From: Macrobrachium rosenbergii
Taxonomy: Eukaryota; Arthropoda; Malacostraca; Decapoda; Palaemonidae
Direction of reading: 5' to 3'
Assembly: GCF_040412425.1 (NCBI RefSeq)
Contig: NC_089788.1
Coordinates: forward strand, 62,528,720 to 62,592,719
Length of the DNA stretch: 64,000 bases
Shown in pieces: positions 61,501 to 64,000 of this stretch. Made by a program: the position numbers and the translations under genes. Every line of letters begins with the position of its first letter. The first letter of the stretch is position 1. The notes under the pieces were generated by a model that was not told where the DNA came from, made no database searches, and saw only the letters and a list, made by a program, of their open reading frames with translations.

Positions 61501-64000
61501 AGACAAAGAAAGAGACGAATCTATCACTGGAGAGTGGCTACCACGACCTGGTTGAGATCGTGGGTGAGGTGATGATGATGATGGATTCTTCGGTGAATGC
61601 TGAGATGCTGATTTTGAGGAATGAAAATGAGACACCTTTGGAGATGCACAGAAAGACTGTGGACGACTTCTTGGGGACTGGCCCTGGAACTTGGGAGAAT
61701 GTTGTGGTCGTTCACCCTGTGAAGGTTGAATATTAAGATTTTGAGCAGAATGTAACCTTCCCTGAGATGAGTTTGGTCTGTTTCCTTGACGGTAGGGAGA
61801 CCGAGTTCCACGTGCCTGTGGTTTTACTTCATCCAACTTTTCTTCCTGAGAACTTTGGTTTGACTGTCTCCCTTCATCCAGCAAAGACTGTCCACTCTGA
61901 GTTGAATATTTGTTATTAGATGACACCTGTGACGAATTTCCTAGCAAGGACTGGCTATGTCTTCCTTGATAAGACTGAGTCCCACTTTCTTGACTAGGGT
62001 ATGACTGGTTGCCATGAGGATGCTGTTTGTGATCTCTTGAAGATTGTTGCCAACCTCCTTGTCCATGTTGTTTTAAGTTCCTGTCAGCTGACTTTGTTCG
62101 ATATTCCTGAGCAGGTAACTGAGGTCTTTGACCAGACTGAGAACGGCCTCCAGGATGTGCTTGACTCCCCAGACTGGATGAGTGCGAAGTTTTTGTGGAT
62201 GACTGAAAAGCCTTTCTTTGAGGAGACCCAGACTTACTCCCTTTGGAAGACAGTGACGAGTTGCCTGGCAAATGCAAAGATCGATGACTTGGTGAAGATT
62301 GTGTAAGGGTATTTGATTGTGGGTGGTGTGACGATGACTGCAAAATTCTGTTATGATGACGGTGTCTACCCTCGCGCTGTAATTCACTTTGGCTGTGAGG
62401 TGGAGATTGTGACCTGCTGTCCACAGGACGTGCCTGATTTCTTTGCTGTGGTGACTGATGGCGATTTCCTGGACAAGATGATGACCGACTGTTATCGTGT
62501 ACCTTACTCGAGTCTTCCATACCATGGATATGTGAAGAATGTCGAGACCCTGAATGCTTCTGAGACCTTTCAATTCTTGCATCATCTGTAGGCTGCGTCC
62601 TCCGGCCTTTATCATGGCGACCATATGACTGCGGCCTCCCAGAAACTGTTTTTGATTCTTTTGTCTCATGAGGACTGGGATCAAGGTGACTTGATTTCTG
62701 CATACTTGATAGCTTAACAGCTTTGCCTTCCTTTACACCAGATATCTGGTGCACTTCTGTACCTACTGGAGCACTGTTCTGCAGTTCTCTGTGCTTAATA
62801 TGATCTTTGTACTTTTCAGTGTTTCTTTGGTTAGTTGTATTTGGTGAGTTATTGCTTTTTCTAACATTAGTGACATCATCCTTACCTGCTGCTTTTTTCT
62901 TCTCTCCACTACTTTTGCAGTGGGAGGAACTGTCAGTGCTCTCCTTAAAGGAAGGCATTTCTCTGAGCATCTCAGGTAATTTTGTACTATAGACAGGCGA
63001 TTCTGCATTTGGTGTCTGAGATGCAGATACAGGACTAGAATCTGCCCCAGGTGTTCTTGGACGTTCATATGGGGAGCTTATCATGTAATAAGAGTCAAAT
63101 ACTGAATCATATGGCATTCCTGATACATTTTTCTGTGACTCACTTAAAAACATATTTGGCCCTTCACTGCCACCACCACCAGGGGTGACTGGTCTTTCTG
63201 GAAGACTGCTTATGTCATCATAAATATAATCTGATACTTGCTCTTGTGGAGCCTGGGAAGGGGTATGGAATGGTTGACTATCTTCAACACCCAGCCCTGG
63301 GGTCTGAGGCCGGCCTTGAGAATGAAAACTAAAACCAAAACTATTACCATGCTCAGAATGAGGTGAGCTTCCAATTTCTTCAACAGCCTGACTCTCCTTT
63401 TTCAACCTAGAGGGAGGACAGGAAAGGGAATCATCTTTTGATTTTGATGGAGGAGGAGAAAAAGAGCCAAATAACCTTTTCATCTTTCTCTGTGATTTCC
63501 TTTTTAAGGAAGTATTTCCTTCAGACCCTGAATCAATTAATGAAGAACCTGCTCTACCATTATCATTTTTATTCTGACTAACGCAACTATTTCGATTTTC
63601 ATTCTTTTTTGAAACTGGGCCTGATCTACTAGTGTCTTTCAAAGCAATACTGGACTCAACAACTGGATTACCTGGTGTTGGAGGACAATCAAAGTCACTC
63701 ATCCAATCTGTGTTCACACAATTAGATGTTTTTACTAAATATTCTGTCTCCTGTAAAGGCTGAGATGCTTTTGACAAAGTGGGAGGTGGAGTTGATGGCT
63801 CATGCACTGGAATAAAACTACCTGGTGTGTGTGGCATTTGGTCAAAGTCGTCAAAGAGATCTGACCCTCCAACGTCAAGGGGCTGAGAAATTTTGTCAGG
63901 ATAACATTCACTAGGGGGATTTACTATGGGAGAATTTTCATAAGTGTTACCTCTTGAAGAAGACAATTTGTGAGTCTCATTCCTTGAAGTGTGCCTGGTA
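43560..64000 (-). CDS. REV3L: REV3 (DNA polymerase zeta catalytic subunit), giant linker exon, 5' end outside window
   Basis: A single reading frame with no stop runs from the window edge for 20,441 nt (6,813 codons plus one base). It ends at a clear donor (CTCCAG|GTATGC) and leaves phase 1. The protein is mostly disordered: Ser/Pro/Thr-rich with TPG motifs, SPMPxTPxH motifs, Ser-rich repeats, an AT-hook cluster and basic blocks, then an acidic, Ser-rich end. No catalytic domain is visible. I place it in REV3 because its donor phase continues through the 82-nt exon into the exon that carries recognisable REV3 motifs, all on one strand. Taken alone, this exon has no sequence I can match confidently to human REV3L. 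By position it would be the linker between the N-terminal polymerase-B-like domain and the catalytic core. No real start codon is visible; the frame is open upstream. Coding status is near certain, REV3 membership strong but inferred. Confidence 0.84.
48420..48670 (-). other. basic Pro/Tyr-rich island in REV3 giant exon
   Basis: The minus strand encodes RRTP-type repeats (YLRTPLRTPCHTSGYSGG, then TPLYSPMYTPVH), followed by a hydrophobic-basic stretch with KLKLIKKPPREKQIILRIKK. Alternating hydrophobic and basic residues here could form beta strands, unlike the flanking Ser-rich sequence. I do not recognise a named domain. A link to the basic central domain shared by vertebrate REV3L and NEXMIF is possible but unproven. 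Confidence 0.5.
49270..49725 (-). other. AT-hook-like cluster in REV3 giant exon
   Basis: Three motifs lie within about 450 bp: LRGRGRRAKAN (about 49720-49683), KRRRGRPRKTK (about 49525-49488) and PRPRGRPPKKS (about 49312-49270). The second and third carry the RGRP core of classical AT-hooks, which bind the minor groove of AT-rich DNA. A Lys/Arg-rich block (about 50030-49880) precedes them in the protein. They are spaced about 70 residues apart. Confidence 0.8.
51544..51720 (-). repeat. short RSPC/KSPC repeat in REV3 giant exon
   Basis: The translation repeats (R/K)SPC or (R/K)SPx every 8-14 residues, including the doublet KSPCIADRSPC, with near-identical DNA in the duplicated unit. Each SP is a potential proline-directed phosphosite, and the Cys residues are unusual for a disordered linker. 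Confidence 0.8.
52790..53300 (-). other. aromatic, less disordered island in REV3 giant exon
   Basis: Within a Ser/Thr-dominated exon this stretch is rich in Trp, Phe, Tyr, Arg and Pro. Examples are FKPMNFGFRPADPLMTL, LRWRGGFKYHEQPRFPP and a PPDYNRWPGM segment, then IVDSCLSRVLFNQHTPLEPY. Such composition suggests a bound-on-folding peptide or small domain. I do not recognise it as a known family. Confidence 0.5.
54650..55900 (-). repeat. degenerate Ser-rich repeat of about 13 residues in REV3 giant exon
   Basis: Over about 1.25 kb the protein repeats a unit close to (S/A)xVPSHxSLSS (for example TVPSHMSSSSS, VVPIHAPSS, MPSHLSVSS). In the DNA the repeats are highly diverged. Over thirty approximate units can be followed by eye. 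Confidence 0.85.
60070..61030 (-). repeat. SPMPxTPxH motif array in REV3 giant exon
   Basis: About eleven copies of a motif resembling (L/M)(M/I/V)SPMPxTPxH recur every 25-40 residues (MSPMPCTPAP, MSPIAQTPSH, MSPIPPTPAR, ISPVANTPTH, LSPMPDTPRR, MSPMPATPAH, KSPIPPSPTY, VSPMPHTPTH, ISPLPHTPSY). The motif is kept while the spacers vary. This suggests a repeated docking or phosphorylation element (SP and TP sites). Confidence 0.88.
63040..63840 (-). repeat. xPxTPG motif series near the window-edge end of REV3 giant exon
   Basis: Five motifs occur over about 260 residues: MPHTPGSF, CPPTPGNP, RPQTPGLG, RPVTPGGG and RPRTPGAD. They are set in acidic or aromatic contexts such as FDDFDQ and YIYDDI. 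The spacing is irregular and the function unknown. Confidence 0.8.

Noticed and set aside
63961..63970. A TTG start for the 20.4-kb frame at 63966
   Set aside because: The same frame continues open to base 64000, and a TTG start is not expected in a eukaryotic nuclear gene. The exon is simply cut by the window edge.
43560..64000. That the 20.4-kb exon is a separate chromatin regulator (AT-hooks, TPG motifs)
   Set aside because: Considered because of the AT-hooks. Rejected because its donor and the 82-nt exon join the REV3 exon in phase on the same strand, with no terminator or 3' untranslated region between. Transcript evidence would settle it.

Overview
The window looks like an arthropod nuclear genome, most likely a decapod crustacean. 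The evidence is AT-rich introns packed with DIRS-type, non-LTR, LTR and Tigger-like/MITE elements, degenerate TTAGG-like repeats, and spliceosomal GT-AG introns. The species call is inference.

Everything that codes for a host protein belongs to one gene on the minus strand. I identify it as REV3 (REV3L), the catalytic subunit of DNA polymerase zeta, which performs translesion synthesis. Six exons are visible, read from high to low coordinates: 64000-43560 (open at the window edge), 43258-43177, 38545-26583, 26424-26294, 26140-26024 and 12992-12909. Every exon junction is in phase (1, 2, 1, 0, 0) and has canonical splice sites. The identification rests on the 3' part: two adjacent REV7-binding-like motifs, an FCSN...DIPAKPxEVGG block between them, and the last visible exon (GLDGPTLNNTYGFKF ... 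EAKALHE). These match the stretch of vertebrate REV3L just before its exonuclease/polymerase domains. The N-terminal exons lie beyond 64000. The catalytic exons lie below position 1, because I found none in 1-12908.

The striking feature is size. The visible exons encode 10,939 codons, almost all low-complexity, Ser/Pro/Thr- or Lys/Glu-rich sequence. They sit in two enormous uninterrupted exons (at least 20,441 and 11,963 nt) joined by an obligatory 82-nt exon. Human REV3L is about 3,130 residues in total. Inside the giant linker are arrays of short motifs (SPMPxTPxH, xPxTPG, RSPC, a Ser-rich unit of about 13 residues, and a 14-copy 11-residue Glu/Lys repeat), three AT-hook-like motifs, and a few islands that look less disordered.

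The long introns hold transposons. The 13-kb intron (12993-26023) contains a jockey-like non-LTR fragment, a Tigger-like MITE, and a 6.7-kb decayed DIRS-type retrotransposon. The DIRS element is itself invaded by another Tigger-like MITE and by a Ty3/gypsy-like LTR element reduced almost to its two LTRs. The intron after the last exon (1-12908) holds a composite 3.7-kb inverted-repeat element with telomere-like repeats. The 4.6-kb intron (38546-43176) holds a second partial copy of that element, a non-LTR 3' end and a probable DIRS reverse-transcriptase remnant. No tRNA, rRNA, CRISPR array or convincing promoter was seen.
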